A stretch of 64,000 bases of DNA from contig NZ_WMEX01000002.1 in the NCBI RefSeq assembly GCF_009856365.1, positions 372,001-436,000 on the forward strand, in the 5' to 3' direction. This document shows, one piece after another, positions 54,800-63,420 of the stretch (position 1 is the stretch's first letter; each line of letters starts with the position of its first letter). The DNA is from Vreelandella halophila. GTDB lineage: Bacteria; Pseudomonadota; Gammaproteobacteria; Pseudomonadales; Oleiphilaceae. The position numbers and the translations under genes were made by a program. The notes beneath the pieces were generated by a model that was given only the letters and a program-made list of their open reading frames with translations, was not told the DNA's origin and ran no database searches.

Positions 54800-56925
54800 G
54801 GTTGGTCCTCTTCAGGTATCGCCTGGTAGTTGCGCCAGTCCTGCCATTCAATCCCCGTAATGCCAGAGGTCCCCATCGACTGGCGCCAGTCCCGTTCCAT
54901 TGATCTGAGCGTTTTCAGGGGGGTACCACGCCAGCTGTTGGCCGATTCCAGGTCCGCCTCGGCGCTCTGGACAATACGGAAGGCCATGTCGGGCCAGTGG
55001 GTGGCGATGGCAGTGGCGCGTTCGGTCAGGCTGGCCTGGTTGGTGGTGTAGATCATCAGGGAAACGGACTCAACGCCCATGGCGGAGAGTCGGCACGGGA
55101 TGCACAGGCCGTCCCGGTCCGGCGCGAACCAACGGTGGTGACTGACCAGGCTGATAGGCCAGGGGCTGGCCTGCTGTGCCATGGCCACCGTTGCCAGCCA
55201 GTTCTCCAGGCGTTCATCCGGGACCGGCCAACCGAGCTGCTCCACTTCGAGATCAAGGTGAAGGCCATCGAAGTCCAGGCCGGCAAGGCGCTGGATCAGG
55301 TCACGCAGGTTGTGCCGTTTGTCGGGGCGGAGCCAGCTGGGCTCGCCCAGCAGGAGCGTTACATTGAGGTTCCGTGCATGGGCGCTTTCGAGCAGCTGGC
55401 GCAGCCGCTGGCTCAGGCCTTGACTGTTCGCAAGCTGCCTGGCGCTGAGTCCCAGGTGGAGCGTATCGAACCCCGCCTCCTCCAGTGCATTCAACTCACC
55501 CTGCCGCGATTCCGGGGCCAGTAGCCGGGAGCTGTTCCACACGTACACGGCGCGGGACCAATTCTTCTGGCGTCCAGCCTGGTCGCTTTGAGAAAGCGTT
55601 ACGGGGTCGCTTTCGCCGCGCGCATCGGCGCCAGGCCAGGGGAGGCCCTGGTGTCCGAGGTAACGCGTATCCGTCTCAGCGTAACCGGCGAGCAGGCGCA
55701 GCTGGGTTTCCTCCTGCCAGGTGTTGCGCCAGCTGCGGATGAAGTCGTGCATGGCGTCGGCTGTCTGGACCCGGGCCAGTCGCAGGGCCATGAAGCTCCC
55801 TTCCTGGTCGACCTGTGCACGCCCCTGGCGTTCGCTTTCAACGCGGCGACTCAGTTCGACCTGACGCATCTGGTCCCGGGTTTCAGCAAGTGCTTGTTTG
55901 TATTGAGCCAGTGCGTCACTGAGATTGCGCTTCAGCCGGTTATGGGTGGCATCCAACTCATACCGGGCGGCGTGGTAGCGTTGGTTTGAGCGGCTGTTCT
56001 GTTGATAGCTCCCCAGCGAACGCAGTGGCACCTCGAACCGGAGGCCCGCAACCAGACCGGTTCCCGTGCCCGGGATATCATTCCGCCAATCGAACTGCTG
56101 GGCCAGGGTAAAGTCCGCATCAATATCGTGGTACCAGCGATCGCGCCGCACGCGCTGGGCTCCTTCGAGCACACTGCGCTGTTGGGCCATGAGAGGATGC
56201 TGACGGAGGGCGGATTGCCAGCGCTCTGTGGCTGCCGGTGAGAGCGGCAGAAGGGCCGATTCCGCCCGGGCGTCGGCCGGCAGTGAGACGCCGCTGAGGC
56301 TCTCAAGCCGGTACCTCAGTTCGGCTCCGCGTGCGGCCCGGCGCTGGCAGCTGTCCAGCCGGCGTGACCATCGCTGCTCCAGCAGCATCTGCTCCGAGGT
56401 GCGCAGGTCACGGGTACGCGCGCGCTTGCGGACCAGGCTGAGTTCATCGCTCGCCAGGGGTTCGATCGCGCGGCAGAGACGTCTGTATTGCTGGGCTTCC
56501 CACCAGTCAATGTAGGTGCTGCGCAGTCGCAGTCGCTGCTCGGTTTCTGCCAGCTCGCGCTGGTGTTTCTGGCGCTCCTCGGCGGTACTGGCCCTGACCA
56601 GGGCTTCGGTCCGGTCCCGGAGTGTCCCGAGTAACGGGTATCGCAGGCCCAATTGGGCTCCGTAGCCGGTGTAGGCTACGCGCCCGGCTGTTGGTTCCAG
56701 CTCCTGAAAGCGCCCGGCAGTGGCCCCACCGAACAGGGACCAGCCCCGCTCTTCCGAACGTTCCCGCCGTTCCCCGGCGAGGGCTCGTTGTTCGGCCCTG
56801 GCAGCTTTCACCTCAGGCCCGGCGTCCATGCGTTCCAGAAGGTTTTCCAGTGACACGGCATTGGCCGGCAGGGCCAGGAGCAGGCCGACTGACAGCAGCA
56901 GGAGTCGCACACGGAGTGATCGCAT
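54796..56925 (-). CDS. TolC-family outer-membrane channel fused to TIM-barrel-like domain
   Basis: A 709-residue exported protein. A signal peptide spans 1-23 and an OEP/TolC region of coiled helices spans about 25-440. A C-terminal domain (about 455-705) is unlike any TolC: alternating segments such as RAVYVWNSSRLL, FDTLHLGLSARQL, NVTLLLGEP and FDGLHLDLEVEQL look like beta-alpha units of a glycoside-hydrolase-type barrel. The acidic LDLEVEQ may be catalytic. A fused hydrolase could trim or release exported polymer. The domain call is by eye. Confidence 0.78.
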   Translation of the reverse strand: MRSLRVRLLLLSVGLLLALPANAVSLENLLERMDAGPEVKAARAEQRALAGERRERSEERGWSLFGGATAGRFQELEPTAGRVAYTGYGAQLGLRYPLLGTLRDRTEALVRASTAEERQKHQRELAETEQRLRLRSTYIDWWEAQQYRRLCRAIEPLASDELSLVRKRARTRDLRTSEQMLLEQRWSRRLDSCQRRAARGAELRYRLESLSGVSLPADARAESALLPLSPAATERWQSALRQHPLMAQQRSVLEGAQRVRRDRWYHDIDADFTLAQQFDWRNDIPGTGTGLVAGLRFEVPLRSLGSYQQNSRSNQRYHAARYELDATHNRLKRNLSDALAQYKQALAETRDQMRQVELSRRVESERQGRAQVDQEGSFMALRLARVQTADAMHDFIRSWRNTWQEETQLRLLAGYAETDTRYLGHQGLPWPGADARGESDPVTLSQSDQAGRQKNWSRAVYVWNSSRLLAPESRQGELNALEEAGFDTLHLGLSARQLANSQGLSQRLRQLLESAHARNLNVTLLLGEPSWLRPDKRHNLRDLIQRLAGLDFDGLHLDLEVEQLGWPVPDERLENWLATVAMAQQASPWPISLVSHHRWFAPDRDGLCIPCRLSAMGVESVSLMIYTTNQASLTERATAIATHWPDMAFRIVQSAEADLESANSWRGTPLKTLRSMERDWRQSMGTSGITGIEWQDWRNYQAIPEEDQP

Positions 56926-56926
56926 C

Positions 56927-58243
56927 TCAGAACCTCCTTCCCCGCCGAAGTACCCACCAGGGTGCCATGCTGGTTTCCTCGTGACCGCGCCGGAACATTT
57001 CGTTGAGGGTGCAGATCACGCCCCAGCCACGCAGGAAAAACATGAATACCGGGAAGACGGGCAACGCAATGGCGAGCTTAAGGTCGTTCCAGGGGCGCTC
57101 GGACACCATCAGAAGGCCGGCCAGGTACAGGATGAGAGTCTGGAGCAGGTAAACCGCGTAAATCAGCACTGCCAGCACCGCAATGACGTTCAGGGGCAGC
57201 AGGACCAGCCCGGCCAGCGTGTACCCGACGATCAGGAAGGGCAGTACCAGCTGGAAAAAGAAACCGCTGAAAAGCGTCATCAGAAAGTTGCGCCAGCCCA
57301 GGACCCGTGGCGTCATGCTGTGGCGGTGCTTGCGGATGTAGAGGAAGAACAGGTCGCCGTCCCAGCGCAGCCGTTGCATGAAAAAGCCCCGCAGCGTGTC
57401 AGGGACATCCGTGTGACCGACAGCGGTTGGTTCAAACGGGATACGCAGCGGGTGGCGCCCGAAATAGCTCTTGATGCGCAGGGTGAGGTCAAGGTCCTCG
57501 GCGGTGTGCGTGTCCCAGCCGCCGATATGGCGCAGGAAAGAGGTGCGAAAGGCTCCGAAGGCGCCGGATATGTTATTGACCGTGTTCCATTCCCCGAGGC
57601 CTACCCTGGACGTCTGGATTGACAGGAAGTATTCCAGAGACTGCATCACGGTAGCGAGTGAGTGCCAGCTGTTGCGTACACGCAGGCTTCCGGACACAGC
57701 GGGGACCGATGGATCCTCGAAGTGGCGCACCATGGCGCCGATCATGGCGTTATCAAAAGAGGTGTCGCCGTCCAGCGCGAAAACGATCTCGCCGGTGGCG
57801 TGGCTCAGACCGGCGTTGAGCGACGAAACCCGGCCACCGCGCTGCCACTTGGCGATCGGGCGTAGAAACCGGTTCGGGTAACGCACAGGATCGACCCGGA
57901 AGTCGCGCACGGCCTCCATGGTCGCCTCATTGGCGGTGGCACCATCCACCACCGGTATCAGCTCGACCTCCCCGGGATAGAGTTGCTCGCACAGGCTCAG
58001 CAGGGTGTTCTGGACATCCCTGCCTTCCGAGTAGCACGTGATGATGCACGACACCCTGGGCCGGTAAAGGCTGGCCCGAGGCGTGGTCATGAGGTTGCGT
58101 GTATACCAGCGGATGACACCGGCAAGCACCAACAGGCTCAACGGCAGTTCCAGAAGGACGAAGAACGGGAAGAGCACGAGGAAAAGCCGGGTTAAACCTC
58201 CTGCAGCGAGTTCGTTCGGGAATACCGCGAGTGCCTCCAGCAT
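56927..58243 (-). CDS. Processive GT2 membrane glycosyltransferase (exopolysaccharide synthase)
   Basis: A 438-residue synthase. One or two N-terminal membrane segments (about 15-42) are followed by a cytoplasmic GT-A domain with CIITCYSEGRD, ALDGDTSFDN (DxD), AEDLDLTLRI (TED-like) and FFMQRLRWDGD (the QxxRW motif of processive synthases). About four C-terminal membrane segments follow. The pattern matches cellulose/hyaluronan-type synthases, which build and export a polymer in one step. The product sugar cannot be read. No PilZ domain is attached. Confidence 0.9.
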   Translation of the reverse strand: MLEALAVFPNELAAGGLTRLFLVLFPFFVLLELPLSLLVLAGVIRWYTRNLMTTPRASLYRPRVSCIITCYSEGRDVQNTLLSLCEQLYPGEVELIPVVDGATANEATMEAVRDFRVDPVRYPNRFLRPIAKWQRGGRVSSLNAGLSHATGEIVFALDGDTSFDNAMIGAMVRHFEDPSVPAVSGSLRVRNSWHSLATVMQSLEYFLSIQTSRVGLGEWNTVNNISGAFGAFRTSFLRHIGGWDTHTAEDLDLTLRIKSYFGRHPLRIPFEPTAVGHTDVPDTLRGFFMQRLRWDGDLFFLYIRKHRHSMTPRVLGWRNFLMTLFSGFFFQLVLPFLIVGYTLAGLVLLPLNVIAVLAVLIYAVYLLQTLILYLAGLLMVSERPWNDLKLAIALPVFPVFMFFLRGWGVICTLNEMFRRGHEETSMAPWWVLRRGRRF

Positions 58244-59625
58244 CAGCTGACCTCGCCACCGAGGCGGGCCATCAAAAGGTCGCTGTCTTCCTGGGGAAGC
58301 AGGTTTTCCGGCAGAGTGATTCCCACCGTGCGCAGGTCGATGTGAATCCCGTCCTGCTCACGGAAGAGCCGGTTCAGTTCGGTCAGGCGTTCGCGCAACC
58401 GGTCCATGCCCTGGCGGTCGGTGTGGGGCAGCAGCAGCCAGAGCAATTCATCCCGTGTCCGGGCGCAGCGATCCGTTTCGCGGATTGTCTCCCGGATGCG
58501 GTCAATCAGGCTGTCCAGAAGCGTCGTGCCGCGTTCCTGGCTGAGTGCTTCACCCAGATTGGCAAAGCGCAACAGCACCAGGGAGCCGTGAGCGGTTTCT
58601 CCATAGCGTCGGCTCTGCTGGATCTGCCAGTTCAGCAGGTTGGTAAAGGCATTGGCCGAAACCAGGTTCAGGCGCCCGAAGTGGCTCTCGGCCTGAGCTT
58701 CCCCGGAGAACCCCTGGCGACAGCGCAACCGGCCCTGCTCGGACAGGCTGTAGGGTCGAACCTCACGGATGCGTAATTCGTCGGGGGTATGGTGCGTGTC
58801 GCAGTCCAGGCAGCGCACCTCAACCTCGGCGTCCACGAAAAAGCTCTGGCAGGCCCGGCAGCGGTAATTCTCGAGTGGCCGGTCGTAATCACTGCCAATG
58901 TGGCGCAGGCGAGTGAGGCAGTTGGGGCACAGCATCAGGCCCTGCTTGAGGAAATGATCCTGGGGCGCGACGTGACCGCAGGTGAAGCAATGCAGCGATG
59001 GTTCCCGGGCGATCTCCAGAGCATGGCAGTCCGGGCAGACATCCACGTAGTTGAGCCGTGCTGAGCCGCAATGGGTGCAGAGGCGTATGCGATCGGTGAG
59101 CGGTCCCCGTTCCAGCCAGCCCTGTTCCATCATAAGCTGGAGCCAGACCATCTCATTGACCGGCTCGTTGTCGGCGAACGCACTCAGCAGGGGGTAGTAG
59201 TAGAACTGGGCATGATGCGGGTGGCGTACTGGCTTGAGGCGCCCTTCCGGGCGGGTCCAGAGCCAGGCAAGCACGTACTCGTCGAAGCGTTCCGGGTAGC
59301 GACCCCGGTTGAACTCTGAGAGTCTCTGGTGCCATTTGCGCCAGGCTTCGGTAATGGCGTTCGGATCTGTTGGAATCGACCCGTCACTGAGTTCCGGTGC
59401 GTTACCGGTCCGGTCCCGTCCGGCGTAGATCAGTGTCAGGTGGTAGCGGGCATCGCAGCGGAGCAGAAAGACCACGTCTGCAGCGTCAGCAGCGTCCAGA
59501 TCCACGAGCACCACATCATATTCGCCCTGCTCGCGGAGCTCATTCAGGCTGCTGGCATAGTGCCAGCGGGACTCGGAGAAGGACCCAGGATCCCGGGTGA
59601 GACATCCAATGCTGGGTGACTGCAT
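58243..59625 (-). CDS. Receiver-like / CxxC zinc / degenerate-GGDEF regulatory protein
   Basis: A 460-residue soluble protein, first of the operon. The N-terminus (about 1-75) resembles a receiver (YDVVLVDLD). A central region (about 175-285) carries six CxxC pairs (CTHC, CPDC, CFTC, CPNC, CRAC, CLDC), resembling the TackOD1-type metal-binding output domain. The C-terminal 150 residues resemble a GGDEF domain, but the catalytic signature reads TRDEL and cannot act as a cyclase. It probably binds a signal and controls the synthase, whose start overlaps it by one base. Confidence 0.75.
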   Translation of the reverse strand: MQSPSIGCLTRDPGSFSESRWHYASSLNELREQGEYDVVLVDLDAADAADVVFLLRCDARYHLTLIYAGRDRTGNAPELSDGSIPTDPNAITEAWRKWHQRLSEFNRGRYPERFDEYVLAWLWTRPEGRLKPVRHPHHAQFYYYPLLSAFADNEPVNEMVWLQLMMEQGWLERGPLTDRIRLCTHCGSARLNYVDVCPDCHALEIAREPSLHCFTCGHVAPQDHFLKQGLMLCPNCLTRLRHIGSDYDRPLENYRCRACQSFFVDAEVEVRCLDCDTHHTPDELRIREVRPYSLSEQGRLRCRQGFSGEAQAESHFGRLNLVSANAFTNLLNWQIQQSRRYGETAHGSLVLLRFANLGEALSQERGTTLLDSLIDRIRETIRETDRCARTRDELLWLLLPHTDRQGMDRLRERLTELNRLFREQDGIHIDLRTVGITLPENLLPQEDSDLLMARLGGEVS

Positions 59626-59719
59626 GCGCGACTTCCTACTGCCTGCGGCGACGTTACGACACTTAATACGTCAGGCTAGGCTTAATGGTTCAGTCCCGCA
59701 ACTATAAGGTAAGACAGGT

Positions 59720-60571
59720 TTATGCCCCGAAGCGCTGGAGGGTCCGGCGTACGCCGCCCGCCCAGGGACCACCGAAGAGGTTGAGGTGGTTGAGTTCATG
59801 GTAGAGGTTATAAAGGGGCGCGCGCTCTTGCCAGTCGGAATCAACCGGACTGTTCGCCAGATAGGCTTCGTAGAACCCCGGTGGCTGACTGCCGAACATC
59901 GTGGTCATGGCGAGGTCTGCCTCGGCCCAGCCATAGTGGGTCGCCGGGTCGATCAGTACCGGTTCGCCGCCGGGGCCGCAGTGGATGTTGCCGGACCACA
60001 GGTCGCCGTGGATCAGGCTGGCGGGCTGTTCTGGAATCCAGCGGTCGAGCCGGCCAGCGACCCATTCGAGTTTCTTGACATCAGCCCGCTCAAGACGACC
60101 GCTGTCCTGAGCCATGCGGCCCTGGTGCAGAAGACGCGCCTCGGCAAAGAAACGGAAGCCGTCCTGCATGCGGGGGTTGGGCTGGGGCGTGAGCCCGCAG
60201 AAGTTGTCCCGCCCGAAACCGAACTCCCCGGCGGTAACGCTGTGCAGTTGCGCCAGTTGTTCCCCGAGCTGCCGGGCGAAGTCCTGGCCGGGGCGGCCAT
60301 CCAGCCATTCCAGAATCAGCCCCTCCTCTGCGACCGCGACCACCGCGGGAATGCGCACGGCATTCGCGTTGCCCAGTGCCTGCAACCCGGCCGCTTCCGC
60401 CTCGAAAAAGCCGGCCGGTGGTGAGGGGTGAGTCTTGAGAAACAGCATCCGACCGTCTTCGAGCGTCAGCCGGGCGGCATCGTTGATGCTGCCCCCGCCG
60501 ACTGGCTGGGCGGTGGCAATCGGGCTGTCGATCTGTGCTGCGAGGCTCTCGGGGATGCGGGCCATGGTCAC
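59720..60571 (-). CDS. Fructosamine kinase family protein
   Basis: A 283-residue FN3K-like kinase. It has ATP-binding GGGSINDAARLTLEDG near the N-terminus, the catalytic HGDLWSGNIH (about 193-202) and the metal site VLIDPATHYGWAEADLAM (about 207-224). Bacterial members phosphorylate ribulosamines or fructosamines on glycated proteins so that the adducts fall off. Its start overlaps tcdA by 4 bases. Confidence 0.9.
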   Translation of the reverse strand: MTMARIPESLAAQIDSPIATAQPVGGGSINDAARLTLEDGRMLFLKTHPSPPAGFFEAEAAGLQALGNANAVRIPAVVAVAEEGLILEWLDGRPGQDFARQLGEQLAQLHSVTAGEFGFGRDNFCGLTPQPNPRMQDGFRFFAEARLLHQGRMAQDSGRLERADVKKLEWVAGRLDRWIPEQPASLIHGDLWSGNIHCGPGGEPVLIDPATHYGWAEADLAMTTMFGSQPPGFYEAYLANSPVDSDWQERAPLYNLYHELNHLNLFGGPWAGGVRRTLQRFGA

Positions 60572-61386
60572 TCGTCGTCGGTTTGTGCTCTGGCGCGCAT
60601 TGTTTCATGGCGGCGGGCCAGATGTTCAAGCACCTTCGAGGCGGCCACGAAGCCGAAGGTGCCGGTCACGAAACTGGCGGCGCCAAAGCCCGTGCTGCAG
60701 TCCAACCGGGTTGGGCCGTCACCGGGCTTTTCATGGGTAGTGCCGCCCTCCGGCGTGGGGTAGGTGAGCTGTTCCTCGGAATAGATGGCGGGGATAGTAA
60801 AGCGCCGCTTCGGGTTGCGTGGGAAGCCGTATTCACGGCGGAGCAGGTTCCGTACCTTGGCCAGCAACGGGTCCTGGGTGGTGCGACTCAGGTCGGCCAC
60901 GCGGATTCGGGTTGGGTCCATCTGTCCCCCAGCGCCCCCGGCGCAGATCACCCATTGTTTGCGCCGGCGGCAGTGGGCCAGAAGGGCCGCCTTGTGGTTG
61001 ACGCTATCGATGGCGTCCACCACCGCATCGCAGTTCCCGGGAAGCACACTCTCCATGCTGCGGGTGGTCACAAACTGCGGAACTGCTGTAACCCGGCATT
61101 CCGGGTTGATTGCCCGCAGCCGTTCGGCCATCACCTCAACCTTCGGGCGCCCGATGGTGTCCGCCAGCGTGTGGACCTGGCGGTTGGTGTTGGTCACACA
61201 GATGTCATCCATGTCGATCAGGGTAAGAGCCCCGATGCCGCTGCGGGCGAGCGCCTCGGCCGCCCATGAACCCACGCCGCCGACGCCGGCAATGGCGACA
61301 TGGGCGGCGGCGAGGGATCGGGCGGTGTCCTGGCCGTAGAGGCGCTCCATGCCTCCGAAGCGCTGGGAAAAGGAATCCGGCGTCAT
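60568..61386 (-). CDS. tcdA: tRNA threonylcarbamoyladenosine dehydratase
   Basis: A 272-residue E1-like enzyme. ATP-binding GVGGVGS is at 34-40, followed by DMDDICVTNTNRQ and VDAIDSVNHKAAL. TcdA (CsdL) dehydrates t6A37 of tRNA to the cyclic ct6A form. It is not a ThiF or MoeB of the Moco genes at the window start: it lacks their double-CxxC zinc site. Divergent from the TetR gene. Confidence 0.93.
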   Translation of the reverse strand: MTPDSFSQRFGGMERLYGQDTARSLAAAHVAIAGVGGVGSWAAEALARSGIGALTLIDMDDICVTNTNRQVHTLADTIGRPKVEVMAERLRAINPECRVTAVPQFVTTRSMESVLPGNCDAVVDAIDSVNHKAALLAHCRRRKQWVICAGGAGGQMDPTRIRVADLSRTTQDPLLAKVRNLLRREYGFPRNPKRRFTIPAIYSEEQLTYPTPEGGTTHEKPGDGPTRLDCSTGFGAASFVTGTFGFVAASKVLEHLARRHETMRARAQTDDE

Positions 61387-61455
61387 GGGTGGCTCCGTAA
61401 TGGGGGGGGGTCTCGGTTTGTGCGGATTCTACCAGAAACCGGGGTTCAGGATTAC

Positions 61456-61507
61456 GGACTTGTCAGTCCATTTTAGCGGGCGTATGATTAGACGGACTGG
61501 TCAGTCC
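61456..61507 (+). promoter_or_regulatory. Promoter and paired palindromic operators of the TetR-RND operon
   Basis: TTGTCA (61460-61465), a 17-base spacer and TATGAT (61483-61488) form a good sigma-70 promoter. A near-perfect palindrome GGACTTGTCAGTCC (61456-61469) covers the -35 and a perfect GGACTGGTCAGTCC (61494-61507) lies just after the -10, with centres 38 bases apart. Binding of the TetR protein here would block its own operon. Confidence 0.75.
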
Positions 61508-61528
61508 ATCTTCAAGAGGCCGATACAC

Positions 61529-62149
61529 GTGACCGATTCCTCGCGCCCGACGCGCACCCACAAGGCACCGGAACAGCGCCGCAGGGAGGTCCTGGAGGCC
61601 GCCGCCGTGGTGTTCGCGGAGGTTGGGTACCGTTGCGCGGAGATGGATCGCATTGCCGAGCGCGCAGGCGCGGGTAAGGGGACGGTGTACCGCTGTTTTG
61701 CCAGCAAGGAGACTCTCTTCATGGCAACAGTGGAAAAGGCGCTGGAGGACCTGACCTGTTATGTGAACGAGGCGGTCGACCCGCTGGAGGATCCCCTCGA
61801 ACAGCTGCGCCTTGGCATTCACCGTTACCTGGAGTTTTTTGAGTGCAACCCTGAGACGGTGGAGCTTTTCATCCAGGAACGGGCGGAGTTTCCGAAGAAT
61901 GGAAAGCCTCTTTACTTTGTTTATCAGGAAACCAGCGGCGGCAAATGGCGGGCACGCTTCGAGAAGCTGATTGAGCAGGGCCGTATGCGACCTGACATGT
62001 CGCCGGCGCTGGCCCAGGAGGTCTTCAGCGACCTGCTCTATGGGGCGGTCTTTTCCCAGCTGCTTGCAGGCGATCGGGAATCGCGTGCGGAGCGGGCGGA
62101 CGAAATCAGCGAATTATTGTTCAGGGGCATCCTCAAGCCCGAGAGCTGA
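61529..62149 (+). CDS. TetR family regulator of an RND efflux operon
   Basis: A 206-residue TetR protein. The N-terminal helix-turn-helix (about 15-65; VFAEVGYRCAEMDRIAERAG then GKGTVYRCFASKETLF) is standard. The ligand domain has the EPS-type C-terminal half found with AcrR/NalC-like repressors. The start GTG at 61529 is preceded by AGAGG; longer in-frame sequence lies over the promoter and is excluded. It is followed 56 bases later by the periplasmic adaptor gene, so it is likely its repressor. Confidence 0.92.
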   Translation: MTDSSRPTRTHKAPEQRRREVLEAAAVVFAEVGYRCAEMDRIAERAGAGKGTVYRCFASKETLFMATVEKALEDLTCYVNEAVDPLEDPLEQLRLGIHRYLEFFECNPETVELFIQERAEFPKNGKPLYFVYQETSGGKWRARFEKLIEQGRMRPDMSPALAQEVFSDLLYGAVFSQLLAGDRESRAERADEISELLFRGILKPES

Positions 62150-62205
62150 GCAGGCTGAACACAGCTTTTCCACACCGATTGAGACTTTGCGGAGAGAAAG
62201 GAACC

Positions 62206-63420
62206 ATGAATCAGTTGACCCGGACAGAAGTCATAGGGGGCAGCCGAGCCCGTCGTATTGGCGGCGTCAGTACCGTGCTGGTGCTGACGTTGGGGCTGGC
62301 TGCCTGTGGCGGCAATGGCCAGGGGCAGAAAGGAGCTGGGATGCCGCCGCCCCCGGTGTCGGTTACTGAGGTTCAGACCGAGGATGTGACCATCCGCGAG
62401 GACTATGCGGGGCGTGTCCGGGGTGCCCGTGAAGTGGCTGTGCGGGCCCGCGTCGAGGGTGTTCTGGAAGAGCGCCTTTACGACGAGGGCAAGGTGGTCG
62501 AGCAGGGTGAGCCCCTGTTCCGTATCGACCCGGAACCCTTTGAGGTGGCCCTGCAGGCCGCTAAAGCCCAGCTCCAGTCCGCGCAGGCGGATCTCAGCCA
62601 GGCTGAGCGGGAATGGAACCGGGTATCCAGTCTCTACCAGAAGAACGCTGTGAGTGAGCGTGAGCGGGACAATGCGCAGTCCGCATTTGAGCTGGCACAG
62701 GCCCAGGTTGCGGTTGCAGAAGCCGAGGTTGCCCGTGCCGAACTGGAACTGGGCTACACCGATGTGGAAGCACCCGTGACCGGTGTGACGGGCCTCGAGA
62801 CCCAGTCCGAGGGCAACCTGATCGAGCGCGGTACCGAACTCACTCACATCACCCAGATGAACCCGGTCCATGTGCGCTTTGCGCTGCCGGAGAACGATGC
62901 TGCGGCGCGCCGGCGGGCGCGGGAAGCCATGCAGTCGGATGGTAATGGCGATCACCGCAGCACCGCGAAGCTGATCCTGCCGGACGGCTCCGAATACGAA
63001 CACACCGGTACCATTGACTTCACGGCCAGCACCATCGATGCGGAGACCGGTACCGTTACCGCCCGTGCCGTATTCCCCAATGAAGAACAGCGCATCGTGC
63101 CGGGTCAGTTCGTGCGCATCCGGGTGAAGCTGAAGACGCTCGATGATGTGGTGACCGTGCCCGCCAAGGCCATAGGCGACGGCCAGAATGGCGGTCTGCA
63201 GGTCTTTGTGCTGACCGAGGACAACAAGGCGCAGCCACGCTCGGTTAAGACAGGGCAGGTGGTTGATGGTCGCCGCATCATCACGGACGGGCTTGAAGCC
63301 GGTGAACGCGTGGTGGTCGGCGGTATGGCCGGTATCCGTCAGCCGGGGATGAAGGTGAAAGTCGAAGGCGCCGGGAAGGATGGTCAGAAAGACGGCGAGA
63401 AAGGCGGGGAGAGTAACTGA
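62206..63420 (+). CDS. RND efflux periplasmic adaptor lipoprotein (AcrA/MexA-like)
   Basis: A 404-residue adaptor. Its lipobox LAAC puts the acylated cysteine at 34. Beyond it are [11 protein letters not shown], lipoyl motif EEGV-like [17 protein letters not shown], an alpha-hairpin (about 110-170), [12 protein letters not shown] and beta-barrel [12 protein letters not shown]. It ends in a Lys/Gly/Asp-rich tail. It bridges an RND pump to TolC. The start MNQLTRTEV is chosen over an upstream ATG because of the GAAAGGA site. Its stop overlaps the pump gene (TGATG). Confidence 0.93.
   Translation: MNQLTRTEVIGGSRARRIGGVSTVLVLTLGLAACGGNGQGQKGAGMPPPPVSVTEVQTEDVTIREDYAGRVRGAREVAVRARVEGVLEERLYDEGKVVEQGEPLFRIDPEPFEVALQAAKAQLQSAQADLSQAEREWNRVSSLYQKNAVSERERDNAQSAFELAQAQVAVAEAEVARAELELGYTDVEAPVTGVTGLETQSEGNLIERGTELTHITQMNPVHVRFALPENDAAARRRAREAMQSDGNGDHRSTAKLILPDGSEYEHTGTIDFTASTIDAETGTVTARAVFPNEEQRIVPGQFVRIRVKLKTLDDVVTVPAKAIGDGQNGGLQVFVLTEDNKAQPRSVKTGQVVDGRRIITDGLEAGERVVVGGMAGIRQPGMKVKVEGAGKDGQKDGEKGGESN

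Noticed and set aside
60568..61386. E1-like gene as the MoeB or ThiF partner of MoaD
   Set aside because: The length and lack of the CxxC zinc pair, plus the TcdA pattern, fit tRNA ct6A formation; it is far from the Moco genes.
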